From: an uncultured Desulfovibrio sp. | GTDB taxonomy: Bacteria; Desulfobacterota; Desulfovibrionia; Desulfovibrionales; Desulfovibrionaceae | Length of the DNA stretch: 64,000 nt | NCBI GenBank assembly: GCA_913063155.1 | Contig: CAJXYU010000004.1 | Coordinates: 124,001-188,000 of the forward strand | Direction of reading: 5' to 3' | Shown here: in pieces, positions 35,323-44,558 of the stretch | How positions within the stretch are numbered: position 1 is the stretch's first letter | Layout: each line of letters begins with the position of its first letter | Notes under the pieces: generated by a model | Database searches by the model: none | Told to the model about the DNA's origin: nothing | What the model saw: the letters and a program-made list of their open reading frames with translations, nothing else | Position numbers and translations under genes: made by a program

Positions 35323-37371
35323 ATGAAGTTCAAGGACTGGAGTCTCAAGCTGAAAATCCTGATACCCACTTTCATCATCGTTTTGATAGTCCTTGTCGTC
35401 AGTGCCATGATCATGACCATGAAGGCGCAAACACTGGCCGTTACCCAGGCGGAACAACTGGCAAGGGACAAGGCCAGGGGCTACAGCCTCGACGTGGGAA
35501 AAACGCTGGACCTGGCGTTGACGGTCACTCGAACCCTGGCGTCCATGTTTGAGGAAGGCGCCAACTACAAAACCATTCCGGACCGGGAGTATCTCGACTC
35601 GATCCTTGTTCAGACACTGAAAAAGAACGACGAACTGTCTGGAGCGTGGTGCACATTTCCGGGCGGCACCTTCGACAACAGGGAAGACGAGTACCTCGAT
35701 AAATACAAAGGCGCCTACCGCAACTGGTATCACCGGGACAAAGGAAACATCGCGGAAAGTTTCGTTGGCGAGGAAGACCTCACCGGCCAGGCCTGGTTTA
35801 CAGTCCCCATGGCCGGCAATGTCGAGACGATCGGGGAGCCCTACCCCTGGGAGTCGAACGGCAAGACTTTTTGGCTGGCTTCTACGGGGCTGCCGGTGAA
35901 AAAAAACGGAAAGAACATCGGCGTGGTCGGCGTTGACTTTTATCTCAACGATCTCCAAAAAACCGTACTCGACATCAAACCTTTTGAAACCGGATACGCC
36001 TTCTTGGTGACCACCAGCGGCGCAGCTGTCGCCCACCCCGACAAGACCATTCTCGGGAAAAACATAGGTGACTACCTGAATACGGAACACCGGACCCAGG
36101 CCTTGAATGCGATCAAAAACGGCCGGGCCTACTCATTCAAGGCGCTTTCCCCGATCACCGGCCACGAAGAATATGTGACATTCTCTCCCATCAACATAGG
36201 CAAGACCACCACCCCCTGGAGCCTGGCCGTAGCCATCCCCATGGATAAGGTCCGCGAGCAGGCAGACTCATTCGTCATTGTCAGCGCCATCATCAGTGTA
36301 GTGGCCATCGCGGTCTTATTCGTCGTGCTGCTCTTTATCGCAAGCGTCATCACCGCTCCCATTTCCAAGGGGATTTCCCTGGCCAGGAGTCTGGCCGAAG
36401 GTGATCTGACCCGGACCATTGACGTAAACCAAAAAGATGAGGTGGGCCAGCTGGCCGACGCCCTACGCCGAATGACCGATCAGTTGAAGACCGTCATCGG
36501 CGATGTCCAGTCCGCAACCGGCAATGTGACATCCGGCAGCCAGGAACTCTCCTCCTCTTCGCAGAACCTGTCGCAGGGTGCCACGGAACAGGCGGCCAGC
36601 GTCGAAGAAGTCTCCGCATCCATGGAGCAGATGGCCGCCAACATTCAGGGCAACGCCGAAAACGCCATGAAGACGGAACAGATCGCGCTGCAGGCGGCCG
36701 AAAATGCAGAGGAAAGCGGTACGGCTGTCACCCAGGCAATGACCGCCATGACCGATATTGCTGAAAAAATATCGGTCGTCGAGGATATCGCCCGCCAGAC
36801 CAACCTTCTGGCCCTGAACGCAGCCATTGAGGCCGCCCGAGCCGGTGAGCACGGAAAGGGGTTCGCCGTTGTTGCCGCCGAGGTTCGCAAGCTGGCCGAA
36901 CGAAGCGGCGCCGCGGCGGCGGAGATCAGCGAACTCTCCACCTCCACAGTGCATGTGGCTCAGGATGCGGGTGAAAAACTCGACAGGCTGGTGCCGGACA
37001 TCCAGCAAACCGCCCAATTGATCCAGGAAATCGCCGCCGCCAGCAATGAGCAGAACGCCGGGGTGGAACAGATCAACGCCGCCATTCAGCAATTGGATAC
37101 AGTCATCCAGCAAAATGCGGCAGCTTCGGAAGAAGTCTCATCCACTTCTGAAACGCTCGCTGCCGAGGCCGTGCAACTGCAACACTCGGTCAGCTTCTTC
37201 AATATCGGCAACGGAGGGAACTACGTTCCCCGCCCCAAGGCTACGGTTCGTCCCGTCGCTCGACCGCAGCTGCCCTCTCCGGGCGTCGGAACGGCAGCCA
37301 GGCAACAAGCGGACGAGGGAATTGCGCTGGACATGAAGGCTGACAACGACAAAGAATTCGAGAACTTCTAA
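35323..37371 (+). CDS. methyl-accepting chemotaxis protein with dCache-type sensor
   Basis: A 682-residue transducer: membrane span (about 8-30), a periplasmic double-Cache-type domain (about 35-300; [44 protein letters not shown]), second span (about 310-335), HAMP ([14 protein letters not shown]), then the coiled-coil signalling domain. Its conserved tip is [20 protein letters not shown]. No C-terminal CheR/CheB pentapeptide is seen. dCache domains bind small molecules such as amino acids or carboxylates. The location between AOR and the moaD/tup genes is odd for a chemoreceptor. Ribosome-binding site AAGGAGGGGG. Confidence 0.93.
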   Translation: MKFKDWSLKLKILIPTFIIVLIVLVVSAMIMTMKAQTLAVTQAEQLARDKARGYSLDVGKTLDLALTVTRTLASMFEEGANYKTIPDREYLDSILVQTLKKNDELSGAWCTFPGGTFDNREDEYLDKYKGAYRNWYHRDKGNIAESFVGEEDLTGQAWFTVPMAGNVETIGEPYPWESNGKTFWLASTGLPVKKNGKNIGVVGVDFYLNDLQKTVLDIKPFETGYAFLVTTSGAAVAHPDKTILGKNIGDYLNTEHRTQALNAIKNGRAYSFKALSPITGHEEYVTFSPINIGKTTTPWSLAVAIPMDKVREQADSFVIVSAIISVVAIAVLFVVLLFIASVITAPISKGISLARSLAEGDLTRTIDVNQKDEVGQLADALRRMTDQLKTVIGDVQSATGNVTSGSQELSSSSQNLSQGATEQAASVEEVSASMEQMAANIQGNAENAMKTEQIALQAAENAEESGTAVTQAMTAMTDIAEKISVVEDIARQTNLLALNAAIEAARAGEHGKGFAVVAAEVRKLAERSGAAAAEISELSTSTVHVAQDAGEKLDRLVPDIQQTAQLIQEIAAASNEQNAGVEQINAAIQQLDTVIQQNAAASEEVSSTSETLAAEAVQLQHSVSFFNIGNGGNYVPRPKATVRPVARPQLPSPGVGTAARQQADEGIALDMKADNDKEFENF

Positions 37372-37390
37372 TCAACGCCACATCGAGAGA

Positions 37391-37424
37391 GGGGGGAGCG
37401 CGTTTTCGCTCCCCCCTTCATTAT
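37391..37424 (+). terminator. terminator of the chemoreceptor gene
   Basis: A 10-bp stem GGGGGGAGCG/CGCTCCCCCC with a 6-base loop and a short T-containing tail, 19 bp after the stop codon. The tail is weak, so termination may be partial. Confidence 0.6.
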
Positions 37425-37469
37425 GTCCGCAGTTGACCGCCAATCCTTGCTCCGGGTATGGTCATCAGC

Positions 37470-37697
37470 ATGGAAATCACAGTAAAATGCTTTGCCACAT
37501 TGGCACAATTCCTTCCGGAAAATTCCGACAACTACCCTATCGAACTGGGTGACACCGTCGCCGACATTGTCAGCCGCCTGGGCATGAAGGAAGAGGACAT
37601 CAACCTCATCTTCGTCAATAGTACACGGGCGTTCATGGACACGGGGCTCAACGATGGAGACCGGCTCGGACTTTTCCCTGCCGTGGGAGGGGGCTGA
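37470..37697 (+). CDS. MoaD/ThiS-family sulfur carrier protein
   Basis: A 75-residue beta-grasp protein beginning MEITVKCFATLAQFLPENS and ending in glycines (PAVGGG). The C-terminal Gly-Gly is the site of adenylation and thiocarboxylation in MoaD/ThiS proteins. An in-frame ATG at 37458 would add four residues; neither start has a clear ribosome-binding site. The next gene, an E1-like enzyme, begins 3 bp after the stop, the classical carrier-activator pairing. In this tungsten locus it is probably dedicated to the pterin cofactor of AOR rather than to general molybdopterin synthesis. Confidence 0.85.
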   Translation: MEITVKCFATLAQFLPENSDNYPIELGDTVADIVSRLGMKEEDINLIFVNSTRAFMDTGLNDGDRLGLFPAVGGG

Positions 37698-37700
37698 TCG

Positions 37701-38540
37701 ATGAACTCTTCCCAGCAGGAACTCATCGACGGACATGCCATGGCGTTTAACCTTCCCGACGGCGCCCCCGGAAGAGTCATCAGCCTTGAAGCCGTCGCAT
37801 CCATCTCGGAACAACTCGCCCGCCCCGGCTGGCGGGTTGAGGCTGAGGCTTTGGCCATGCGCGTGATCCCCTGTCGATATCTGCGCAACATGAGTTCCAT
37901 CACGGCGGACATGCAGAAAAGCCTGCTGCGGTCCCGCGTCGCTCAGGTGGGCCTTGGCGGACTCGGCGGAACTCTCCTGGAAATTCTGCTACGCACAGGG
38001 ATTGGCCGCATCCGCGCAGCCGACGGCGACAGCTTCGAGGAAAGCAATCTCAATCGGCAGGCCCTGTCCAATCCGAGCAATCTGGGCATGCCCAAAGCCG
38101 AAGCCGCCATACACCGCTGCACGCAGATCAATCCTTCCGTAGAACTGGACGCAAAGGCAATCTTTCTGACCACCGACACTCTCCCCGCTTTTGTCAAACA
38201 CAGCGACGTAGTCATAGACGCTCTTGGCGGCCTGCAAACCAGACTTGCGCTCCAGAAGGCGGCATCCGACGCAGCTGTCCCCATGGTGACAGGTGCCTTG
38301 GCAGGCTGGACCGGCTATGTCTCGGTCGTTCTTCCCGGTGCCCCCGGCCCGGCCGAGATCATGGGAAGCAACAACGCAGCGGAAGAACAGTTGGGCTGTC
38401 CCGCCTCAGCTGTCACCTGGTTCGCATCGCTCATGGCCACCGAAGCCATCAAACTCCTGACCGGCGAGCAAAGCCCTCTTGCCGGAAAGATGCTCGTTGC
38501 CGATCTCAACGCACTGTCATTCGACATGATCCGTATCTGA
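37701..38540 (+). CDS. E1-like activating enzyme, ThiF/MoeB/HesA family
   Basis: A 279-residue adenylyltransferase. A nonstandard N-terminal 70 residues precede the ThiF fold: nucleotide loop VGLGGLGGTLLEI (about 80), AADGDSFEESNLNRQAL with the acidic and arginine-finger residues, DVVIDALGGLQTRLAL, and the C-terminal GCPASAVTWFASLMATEAIKLLTG. It activates the C-terminal glycine of its partner carrier with ATP. Only one cysteine of the usual CxxC zinc pair is evident near GCPAS, so zinc binding may be lost. It lies 3 bp after the MoaD-like gene. Confidence 0.85.
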   Translation: MNSSQQELIDGHAMAFNLPDGAPGRVISLEAVASISEQLARPGWRVEAEALAMRVIPCRYLRNMSSITADMQKSLLRSRVAQVGLGGLGGTLLEILLRTGIGRIRAADGDSFEESNLNRQALSNPSNLGMPKAEAAIHRCTQINPSVELDAKAIFLTTDTLPAFVKHSDVVIDALGGLQTRLALQKAASDAAVPMVTGALAGWTGYVSVVLPGAPGPAEIMGSNNAAEEQLGCPASAVTWFASLMATEAIKLLTGEQSPLAGKMLVADLNALSFDMIRI

Positions 38541-38651
38541 ACGCCAGGCGTCAAATCCGGCCGCATTATGTCCGTATTGACTTAGCCATGCCCTGTGATA
38601 CATTTCATATTGGTCGAGATTTGTCTGTTTCGAGCAACCTTACACTGATAA

Positions 38652-38665
38652 AACAACCAGTTGTT
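38652..38665. promoter_or_regulatory. palindrome upstream of the ModE-like regulator
   Basis: AACAACCAGTTGTT, two perfect 6-bp half-sites (AACAAC/GTTGTT) around CA, ending 4 bp before the regulator's ATG. The position fits an autoregulatory operator that would also control the downstream tup genes. Confidence 0.4.
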
Positions 38666-38669
38666 CATT

Positions 38670-39080
38670 ATGAAAAATACTCCGTGCGGGAAAAAAATGA
38701 GCAAGGGCCAAGCAGCGCTCAGGTTGCGGGTCTGGATAGAACAGGACGAGGAAATCTATGTGGGCATCGGCAGTACCCTGCTACTCCAACGAATAGAAAA
38801 GCTCGGCTCCTTAAAGAAGGCTGCCGAGGAGCTGGGAATGTCCTACCGCCGGGCATGGGGAAAACTCAAAAAAACCGAGCAACGAATCGGCAAAAAGTTG
38901 GTGGAGATGAAAAAGGGTCAAGGCCAGCGGTTCAGCCTGACGCCCTACGGCAAGGACCTTATGGAAAAATTTCTGCATTTCTATCTCGACGTGGAACGCT
39001 ACGCACTGGAACGAGCCCGCGACGTCCTGGAAATGGAAGTGGACGCATGCAGCGAGTTTTATCGTGATGATATGGAGTAA
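38670..39080 (+). CDS. ModE-like winged-helix regulator, probable tungstate-responsive
   Basis: A 136-residue protein with the ModE/LysR-type N-terminal winged helix (LRLRVWIEQDEEIYVGIG; IEKLGSLKKAAEELGMSYRRAWGKLKKTEQ). It lacks the C-terminal molybdate-binding TOBE/MopI domains of E. coli ModE, so direct oxyanion sensing is not evident. Its place 45 bp before tupA resembles TunR, the ModE-like regulator of tungstate uptake described in Desulfovibrio; that function is inferred. Starts are ambiguous (TTG 38661, ATG 38670, ATG 38697); none has a strong ribosome-binding site. Confidence 0.8.
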   Translation: MKNTPCGKKMSKGQAALRLRVWIEQDEEIYVGIGSTLLLQRIEKLGSLKKAAEELGMSYRRAWGKLKKTEQRIGKKLVEMKKGQGQRFSLTPYGKDLMEKFLHFYLDVERYALERARDVLEMEVDACSEFYRDDME

Positions 39081-39124
39081 CCGCTGCCGTCCCGGGCAGC
39101 GAAGCAACCCTTGAGGAGGCGCTT

Positions 39125-39949
39125 GTGAAGACCTTGAAATTATTTATGATCCTTGCCCTTTCCTTGTGTATCTCTCTTCCGGCCTTCGCAGGCGAAAGCC
39201 TGATGATGGCTACCACGACCAGCACCGCCAACACCGGCCTGCTCGACAAGCTCATCGTGCCTCAATTCAAACAGGATACAGGCATAGAGATCAAGTTTGT
39301 AGCCGTCGGCACCGGCAAGGCCCTTAAAATGGCGGAGAATTGCGACGTGGATGTCGTTCTCGTCCACGCTCCCGCCTCCGAAAAAAAATATGTGGACACA
39401 GGAGTGCTTATCGACCGCACCCAACTCATGTACAACGACTTCGTCATCATTGGTCCCGAATCCGATCCGGCCAAGATCAAGGGAATGAAGGTTGTTGAGG
39501 CCATGAAGACCATCGCCGAAAAACAGGCGGCCTTTGTCAGCCGCGGCGACAACTCCGGTACCAATAAGAAGGAAATCTCCCTGTGGAAGACTGCCGGACT
39601 GACTGTGCCCGACAAGGCGGATTACTATGTACAAACCGGCCAGGGCATGATCGCCACCATCAATGTGGCGGCCGAAAAAGACGCGTACACCATGACCGAC
39701 CGCGGCACATACATCAAGTATTCCCACACCCACAACGGCAACCCGCCCCTGAAGGTTCTCGTGGAAGGCGACAAAGTGCTCTTCAACCAGTACAGCGCCC
39801 TTGCCGTGAATCCTGGAAAATGCAAGGACGCCAAGTACGAACTGGCCAAGAAGTTCATCGCCTGGATGGCTTCTCCGGCAATCCAGAAAAAAATCAGCGA
39901 ATTCACGCTGCTCGGCAAGGTGCTTTTCACCCCCAACGCAGGAAAATAA
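39125..39949 (+). CDS. tupA: tungstate ABC transporter, substrate-binding protein TupA
   Basis: A 274-residue exported protein. The signal peptide ends ...LPAFA before GESL. The mature N-terminus has the ATTTSTANTGL motif (T-T-T-S) typical of tungstate-specific TupA, and a second anion-contact region SRGDNSGTNKKE near residue 140. TupA proteins bind tungstate far more tightly than molybdate. The GTG start has GAGGAGG 5 nt upstream. It is the first gene of tupABC and supplies the metal for the AOR encoded 5 kb upstream. Confidence 0.93.
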   Translation: MKTLKLFMILALSLCISLPAFAGESLMMATTTSTANTGLLDKLIVPQFKQDTGIEIKFVAVGTGKALKMAENCDVDVVLVHAPASEKKYVDTGVLIDRTQLMYNDFVIIGPESDPAKIKGMKVVEAMKTIAEKQAAFVSRGDNSGTNKKEISLWKTAGLTVPDKADYYVQTGQGMIATINVAAEKDAYTMTDRGTYIKYSHTHNGNPPLKVLVEGDKVLFNQYSALAVNPGKCKDAKYELAKKFIAWMASPAIQKKISEFTLLGKVLFTPNAGK

Positions 39950-40015
39950 AAACAGCATCCGTCAAACCGGCCGAAGGGATCAGCTCCCTTCGGTCTCTGA
40001 CTTCCAAGGGCGTAC

Positions 40016-40708
40016 ATGGACTTTCTCTTTCAAGGCTTTTTCCAAGCCTTTCATCTCCTCATCTATGGGGACCCGGAAACCTACTCGGCAATAACCACCA
40101 CGGTTTTCGTTTCCTCCATGTCCATCTGCGCCAGCCTGATCATTGGCATTCCTCTCGGCTTTTTTCTGGGCATCAACGAATTCACCGGCAAGAAGATCAT
40201 CCGAACCCTGGTGGATACCCTGCTCTCCTTTCCCACCGTGGTCATAGGGCTGCTCGTCTATGCGTTTCTTTCCAAACGAGGCCCCCTCGGCGACTTGGGG
40301 CTGCTCTTCACTTTGCCCGGCATGGCGCTGGGGCAAACCATCCTCGGATTGCCCATCATAGTCGCCATGACCGCCACGGCCGTGGAGAGTCTGGACAAAC
40401 GACTGCGCCCGACTTTGGTCACCCTTGGAGCCACTCCCGGTCAGATGCTCTCCGCCACCCTTGTGGAGGCCCGCTACAGCCTCATGCTCGCGGCCATGGC
40501 CGCCTATGGCAGAATTGTGTCCGAGGTGGGCATTTCCATGATGGTGGGCGGCAACATCAAATGGCATACGCGCACCATAACCACCGCTATCGCCCTGGAA
40601 ACCGGCAAAGGGGAATTCGCCGTAGGTATCGCGCTGGGCATTGTTCTCATGATCGTGGCCCTGACCGTCAACATCGGGGTGGCCACCCTGAAAAAAAGGG
40701 CCGGATAA
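40016..40708 (+). CDS. tupB: tungstate ABC transporter, permease TupB
   Basis: A 230-residue permease with five to six membrane spans. The cytoplasmic coupling loop (EAA motif) is visible as TLGATPGQMLSATLVEARYSL near residue 140. It forms the homodimeric channel paired with TupC. The stop is immediately followed by the tupC ATG with no gap. The start at 40016 lies behind AAGGGCG. Confidence 0.92.
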   Translation: MDFLFQGFFQAFHLLIYGDPETYSAITTTVFVSSMSICASLIIGIPLGFFLGINEFTGKKIIRTLVDTLLSFPTVVIGLLVYAFLSKRGPLGDLGLLFTLPGMALGQTILGLPIIVAMTATAVESLDKRLRPTLVTLGATPGQMLSATLVEARYSLMLAAMAAYGRIVSEVGISMMVGGNIKWHTRTITTAIALETGKGEFAVGIALGIVLMIVALTVNIGVATLKKRAG

Positions 40709-41371
40709 ATGACTCCGCTCTTCACTCTGAATAACGCATGGCAGGCTTACAACGGCCGCACCGTACTGGAAATCGACCGCCTCGAGATCCCGCAGGGAAG
40801 CATCACCGGCCTTTCCGGCCCCAACGGGTGCGGCAAATCCACACTGCTGCGCATGCTCGCATTCCTGGAAAATCCCGCCAGCGGCTGTGTACAGTTTGAA
40901 GGTCGGGAATGTGGCGCCAAGCCCAATGAAATACACCGCCAAGTAACGCTTTTGGTCCAGGAACCCTATCTGCTCAAACGCAGTGTCTTCGCCAATGTGG
41001 CCTATGGCCTCAAAGTTCGCGGTGAAACCGAAATCACGACAAAAGTTCATGCGTCGCTTGAACTTGTAGGCCTTGATCCGAACACCTTTGCCAAACGCTC
41101 ATGGTACGAGCTTTCCGGTGGAGAGGCGCAACGGGTTTCCCTTGCCTCCCGCCTTGTACTGAAACCCAAAGCCCTGCTTCTGGACGAACCCACCGCCAGC
41201 TTGGACGAAGCCAGCGCAAAACTGGTTCGGGACGCCGCCATGCAGGCGCGAACCCAGTACGGCACCACCCTGGTCATTGTCAGCCATGATCTGAACTGGC
41301 TGCGCAACTGCTGCGACACCATCCTCTTCATGCAACGCGGCCGAATTGTCGAACAACAGGAATTTTTATAA
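40709..41371 (+). CDS. tupC: tungstate ABC transporter, ATPase TupC
   Basis: A 220-residue ABC ATPase: Walker A SGPNGCGKST (about 35), Q-loop LVQEPYLL, signature LSGGEAQR, Walker B ALLLDEP, and switch histidine in VIVSHD. It powers tungstate import through TupB. It lacks the regulatory C-terminal MOP domain of ModC, as usual for TupC. Directly abuts tupB, and the MobB-like gene starts 2 bp after its stop. Confidence 0.93.
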   Translation: MTPLFTLNNAWQAYNGRTVLEIDRLEIPQGSITGLSGPNGCGKSTLLRMLAFLENPASGCVQFEGRECGAKPNEIHRQVTLLVQEPYLLKRSVFANVAYGLKVRGETEITTKVHASLELVGLDPNTFAKRSWYELSGGEAQRVSLASRLVLKPKALLLDEPTASLDEASAKLVRDAAMQARTQYGTTLVIVSHDLNWLRNCCDTILFMQRGRIVEQQEFL

Positions 41372-41372
41372 A

Positions 41373-42089
41373 ATGGGTGCCATGCGCGCCATATCCATCA
41401 TCGGGCCCAAAAAATCCGGCAAAACCACCCTGGGTATCCAACTGGCCAGGGAACTCCAACAACGGGGAGTCCGCGTCGCTGCGGCAAAATCCACTCACCA
41501 CGGCTTTGACGGTCAAGACACAGACACCGACAGATACGCCAAGTACTGCACAGGGGTCATCGGCATAGGGCCGAACGAAAGTTTCGTGCGCTGGCCAGAA
41601 AACCGGGATCTCGTCAACCTGCTGCCCCTTGTAAATGCCGACATTCTGCTGGTGGAAGGTGCAAAGCAGACATGCCGGCTCCCCCGCATCCTTGTTCTGG
41701 ACAGGGAACCGGAAGAAGGTATGGAGTGGCTTGTGCCGGAACTCGCCGTCGCTGTTTTCGGCTCCCTGAAAATCAAGGGAATCCCCAACATAAAATCCGT
41801 AAAAGAACTCGCGGACATAGCCCAGGAACAGGCCTTCATGCTCCCGGGCCTTGACTGCGGCGCATGCGGCTATCAAAGCTGTCGAAATCTGGCTACAGCC
41901 ATTGTTGCCGGAACCGCCGCCAGCGAAGAGTGCGTCTCTCTCGGCACTGAACTGTGTCTGGAGATCAACGGTGAAAAACTGATGCTCAATCCTTTCGTGC
42001 AAGGCTTCACCACAGCCGTCATCCGGGCCCTGCTCCAGCAACTCAAAGGAGACTCCGACGGGAAAGCGGTCATCAAACTGGACGTTTGA
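41373..42089 (+). CDS. MobB-like P-loop protein with C-terminal Fe-S domain
   Basis: A 238-residue protein. The N-terminal half matches MobB of molybdopterin-guanine dinucleotide synthesis (SIIGPKKSGKTTLGIQLA, P-loop; later DILLVEGAK). The C-terminal part adds DCGACGYQSCRNLA and EECV, the four-cysteine Fe-S motif also found in RnfB. MobB binds GTP and assists cofactor maturation; the Fe-S addition suggests a redox or metal-delivery role. It begins 2 bp after tupC, so it belongs to the tungsten operon. An alternative start is ATG 41382. Confidence 0.75.
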   Translation: MGAMRAISIIGPKKSGKTTLGIQLARELQQRGVRVAAAKSTHHGFDGQDTDTDRYAKYCTGVIGIGPNESFVRWPENRDLVNLLPLVNADILLVEGAKQTCRLPRILVLDREPEEGMEWLVPELAVAVFGSLKIKGIPNIKSVKELADIAQEQAFMLPGLDCGACGYQSCRNLATAIVAGTAASEECVSLGTELCLEINGEKLMLNPFVQGFTTAVIRALLQQLKGDSDGKAVIKLDV

Positions 42090-42127
42090 GGCTTCTGTCC
42101 GTAAGGTGCCGCCGAAAGGCGGTCACC

Positions 42128-42577
42128 ATGCAAATAGTACTCTACCAACCGGAAATACCACCCAATACAGGCAACATAGCCCGACTTTGTGCCGCAACCA
42201 AAACGCAGTTGCATCTCATTGAGCCGTTGGGATTCAAAATAGACGACAAGCACCTGAAGCGGGCCGGGCTGGATTACTGGCCCCATGTATCCGTAACCGT
42301 ACATCCGAATTGGGATCATTTTCTATCCACCGACCCGAAACGCATCGTGCTCACCAGCGCCCGGGAAGGTGCCCGGTATTGCGATTTCCAATTCAGGGAA
42401 GACGATTGCATTGTGCTGGGGCCGGAAACAACTGGCCTGCCCAACAACATGCTGGACCGGTACGAGCACAAGATCAACATCCCCATATGGGGTAAGGTCC
42501 GCAGCCTGAACCTGTCGACAGCCGCAGGCATCATGCTCTATGAGGCCTTCCGACAGACGGACAGCTTTGGCCGTTAG
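42128..42577 (+). CDS. trmL: tRNA (cytidine/uridine-34 2'-O)-methyltransferase TrmL
   Basis: A 149-residue SPOUT methyltransferase: MQIVLYQPEIPPNTGNIARLC at the N-terminus, LGPETTGLP in the knot, and IPIWGKVRSLNLSTAAGIMLYE at the C-terminus. These are the three motifs of TrmL, which methylates the wobble ribose of tRNA-Leu isoacceptors. The reading frame is open from 42086, but the ATG at 42128 gives the canonical N-terminus. Its position after the tungsten genes is probably accidental. Confidence 0.92.
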   Translation: MQIVLYQPEIPPNTGNIARLCAATKTQLHLIEPLGFKIDDKHLKRAGLDYWPHVSVTVHPNWDHFLSTDPKRIVLTSAREGARYCDFQFREDDCIVLGPETTGLPNNMLDRYEHKINIPIWGKVRSLNLSTAAGIMLYEAFRQTDSFGR

Positions 42578-42663
42578 CCTGCTTGCTTTGACGTTTACCA
42601 ACCGGTATATATTGTCAATCTTCGAAAACCAGCCGTCTCCGGCGGCATCACAAGGATACTGAC

Positions 42664-43686
42664 ATGAGACTTCTCGTAACAGGCGGGTGCGGCTTCATCG
42701 GCACAAACTTCATATACCTCATGCTGGAGCGCCATCCGGACTGGACAATCTTCAACCTCGACAAGCTCACCTATGCGGGCAACCGCAAAAATCTGCTCCC
42801 CGTGGAACAAGGCAAGGACAAGAAACGCTACCACTTCCTGCACGGTGACATCTGCGACCGTGAATACATTGAGGAAACTATGCTCAAGCACCGCATAGAC
42901 GCTGTGATCAACTTTGCGGCGGAATCCCATGTGGACCGTTCCATCAACGATCCTTCTCCCTTCGTGACCACCAATGTGCAAGGCGCCCAGAACCTCATGG
43001 AATGTGCCCGCCGAATCGGAATCGGTCGCTTTGTACATGTTTCCACCGATGAGGTTTACGGAACCCTCGGCCCGGAAGGGAAATTCATGGAAACCACTCC
43101 GCTGGCACCCAACAGCCCCTATTCCGCCAGCAAGGCTGGAGCCGACCTCATGGCCCGCGCCTATTTCGAAACCTACGGACTCCCCGTGGTCATCACTCGA
43201 TGCTCAAACAACTACGGCCCTTACCAGTTCCCGGAAAAACTGATCCCGCTCGTGTACCGAAACGCAAAAACAGATAATCCACTACCTGTTTACGGCGACG
43301 GACTGAACGTCCGCGACTGGATCTATGTGGACGACCACTGCACCGGTGTGGAACTGGCCCTGCTCAAAGGACGTGAAGGCCAAGCATACAACTTTGGCGG
43401 TGACGCGGAAAAGCCCAACATAGAGGTGATCAAAACAATCCTCTCAATCCTGGGCAAACCAGAATCCCTCATCACCTTCGTCAAGGATCGCCCCGGCCAT
43501 GACAGGCGCTATGCCATGGACTTCTCCCTGGCCCGGAAAGAGCTTGGGTTTGCACCATCCCTGAACTTTGAGCAGGGACTCAAGAAGACCGTCGAATGGT
43601 ACGAAGCGAATGCAAACTGGCTTGAAGACGTCCAAAGCGGAGCCTATCGCGATTTTATGGACGAATGGTACAAGGAGCGAAAATGA
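42664..43686 (+). CDS. rfbB: dTDP-glucose 4,6-dehydratase
   Basis: A 340-residue extended short-chain dehydrogenase. NAD site VTGGCGFIGTNF (about 5-16), active-site HVSTDEVYG (Thr, Asp, Glu triad), catalytic YSASKAG, and TRCSNNYGPYQFPEK. It converts dTDP-glucose to dTDP-4-keto-6-deoxyglucose in the dTDP-rhamnose pathway. The stop overlaps the next gene's start by ATGA. rfbA and rfbC are not in the window. Confidence 0.93.
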   Translation: MRLLVTGGCGFIGTNFIYLMLERHPDWTIFNLDKLTYAGNRKNLLPVEQGKDKKRYHFLHGDICDREYIEETMLKHRIDAVINFAAESHVDRSINDPSPFVTTNVQGAQNLMECARRIGIGRFVHVSTDEVYGTLGPEGKFMETTPLAPNSPYSASKAGADLMARAYFETYGLPVVITRCSNNYGPYQFPEKLIPLVYRNAKTDNPLPVYGDGLNVRDWIYVDDHCTGVELALLKGREGQAYNFGGDAEKPNIEVIKTILSILGKPESLITFVKDRPGHDRRYAMDFSLARKELGFAPSLNFEQGLKKTVEWYEANANWLEDVQSGAYRDFMDEWYKERK

Positions 43687-44552
43687 TCGACCTGAGAGGC
43701 AAGAAGGCCGTTGTTTTCGGTGGAGGCACCGGACTGCTGGGGCAGGCTTTGGTCAGGACGCTCATTGAAGCGGGCGTAGAAACGACGGGATATTCCAGCG
43801 CGGACTTGGACATCCTAGACCTGCGAAAAGTTGAAGAGGTCCTGGCTCAAGACACCCCCGACTACATTTTCAACGCCGTGGCCTATACCCAGGTCGACCT
43901 CGCTGAGGAGGAAGAAGAGCAGGCATTCACGCTCAACGCGACCCTCCCTCCGCTCCTGGCGGCCCATGCCGCCAGACTCGGCGTGCCCTTCATTCATTAC
44001 AGCACGGATTTCGTATTCAAAGGCGCCAGCAACATCCCTTACCAAGAGAATGAAAAACCGAATGCAAGCTCGGTCTATGGTGTCAGCAAGGCTGCAGGCG
44101 AAAAGGGCCTGCAGGAATTCGGATACGCAAAAACCCTGATCATCCGTATCTCCTGGCTCTTCGGTCCGGATAAGACCAATTTCGTGGACAAAATTCTCAC
44201 CTTGGCCAAGGAACGCGAAAAGCTCACCGTGGTCAGCGACCAGACCGGTTCTCCGTCCTACGCCCCGGACATTGCGAAAAACACCTTGGAATTGCTGCGC
44301 AGGGAACGTTACGGCATCTATCACCTGAGCAACAGCGGCTCCGCCTCCTGGTTTGATCTGGCGGATGCGGCAGTGAAAATCGCCGAGCTTCAGTGCGATG
44401 TGATACCGATCTCCACGAACGAATACCCGACCAAGGCTGTCCGTCCAGCATATTCGGTTCTGGATCTTTCCGCATTCCGGGAAGCCACCGGCATCACTCC
44501 TCGCCACTGGCTCGACGCCTTGCGGGAATATGTGAACGGACGGCCGGACTGA
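43683..44552 (+). CDS. rfbD: dTDP-4-dehydrorhamnose reductase
   Basis: A 289-residue SDR protein with NAD(P) site VFGGGTGLLGQAL, substrate region HYSTDFVFKG, catalytic YGVSKAAGE (Y-x-x-x-K) and LRISWLFGP. It reduces dTDP-4-keto-rhamnose to dTDP-rhamnose for surface polysaccharides. The start at 43683 has AAGGAG 5 nt upstream and overlaps the rfbB stop. The stop lies only 6 bp from the convergent SulP gene. Confidence 0.88.
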   Translation: MIDLRGKKAVVFGGGTGLLGQALVRTLIEAGVETTGYSSADLDILDLRKVEEVLAQDTPDYIFNAVAYTQVDLAEEEEEQAFTLNATLPPLLAAHAARLGVPFIHYSTDFVFKGASNIPYQENEKPNASSVYGVSKAAGEKGLQEFGYAKTLIIRISWLFGPDKTNFVDKILTLAKEREKLTVVSDQTGSPSYAPDIAKNTLELLRRERYGIYHLSNSGSASWFDLADAAVKIAELQCDVIPISTNEYPTKAVRPAYSVLDLSAFREATGITPRHWLDALREYVNGRPD

Positions 44553-44558
44553 CCCGGG

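Noticed and set aside
39583-40734. Long alternative-frame ORF over tupA-tupB, and similar frames over rnf, AOR and leu genes
   Set aside because: They lie inside strongly supported genes and their translations are Arg/His/Pro-rich without motifs.
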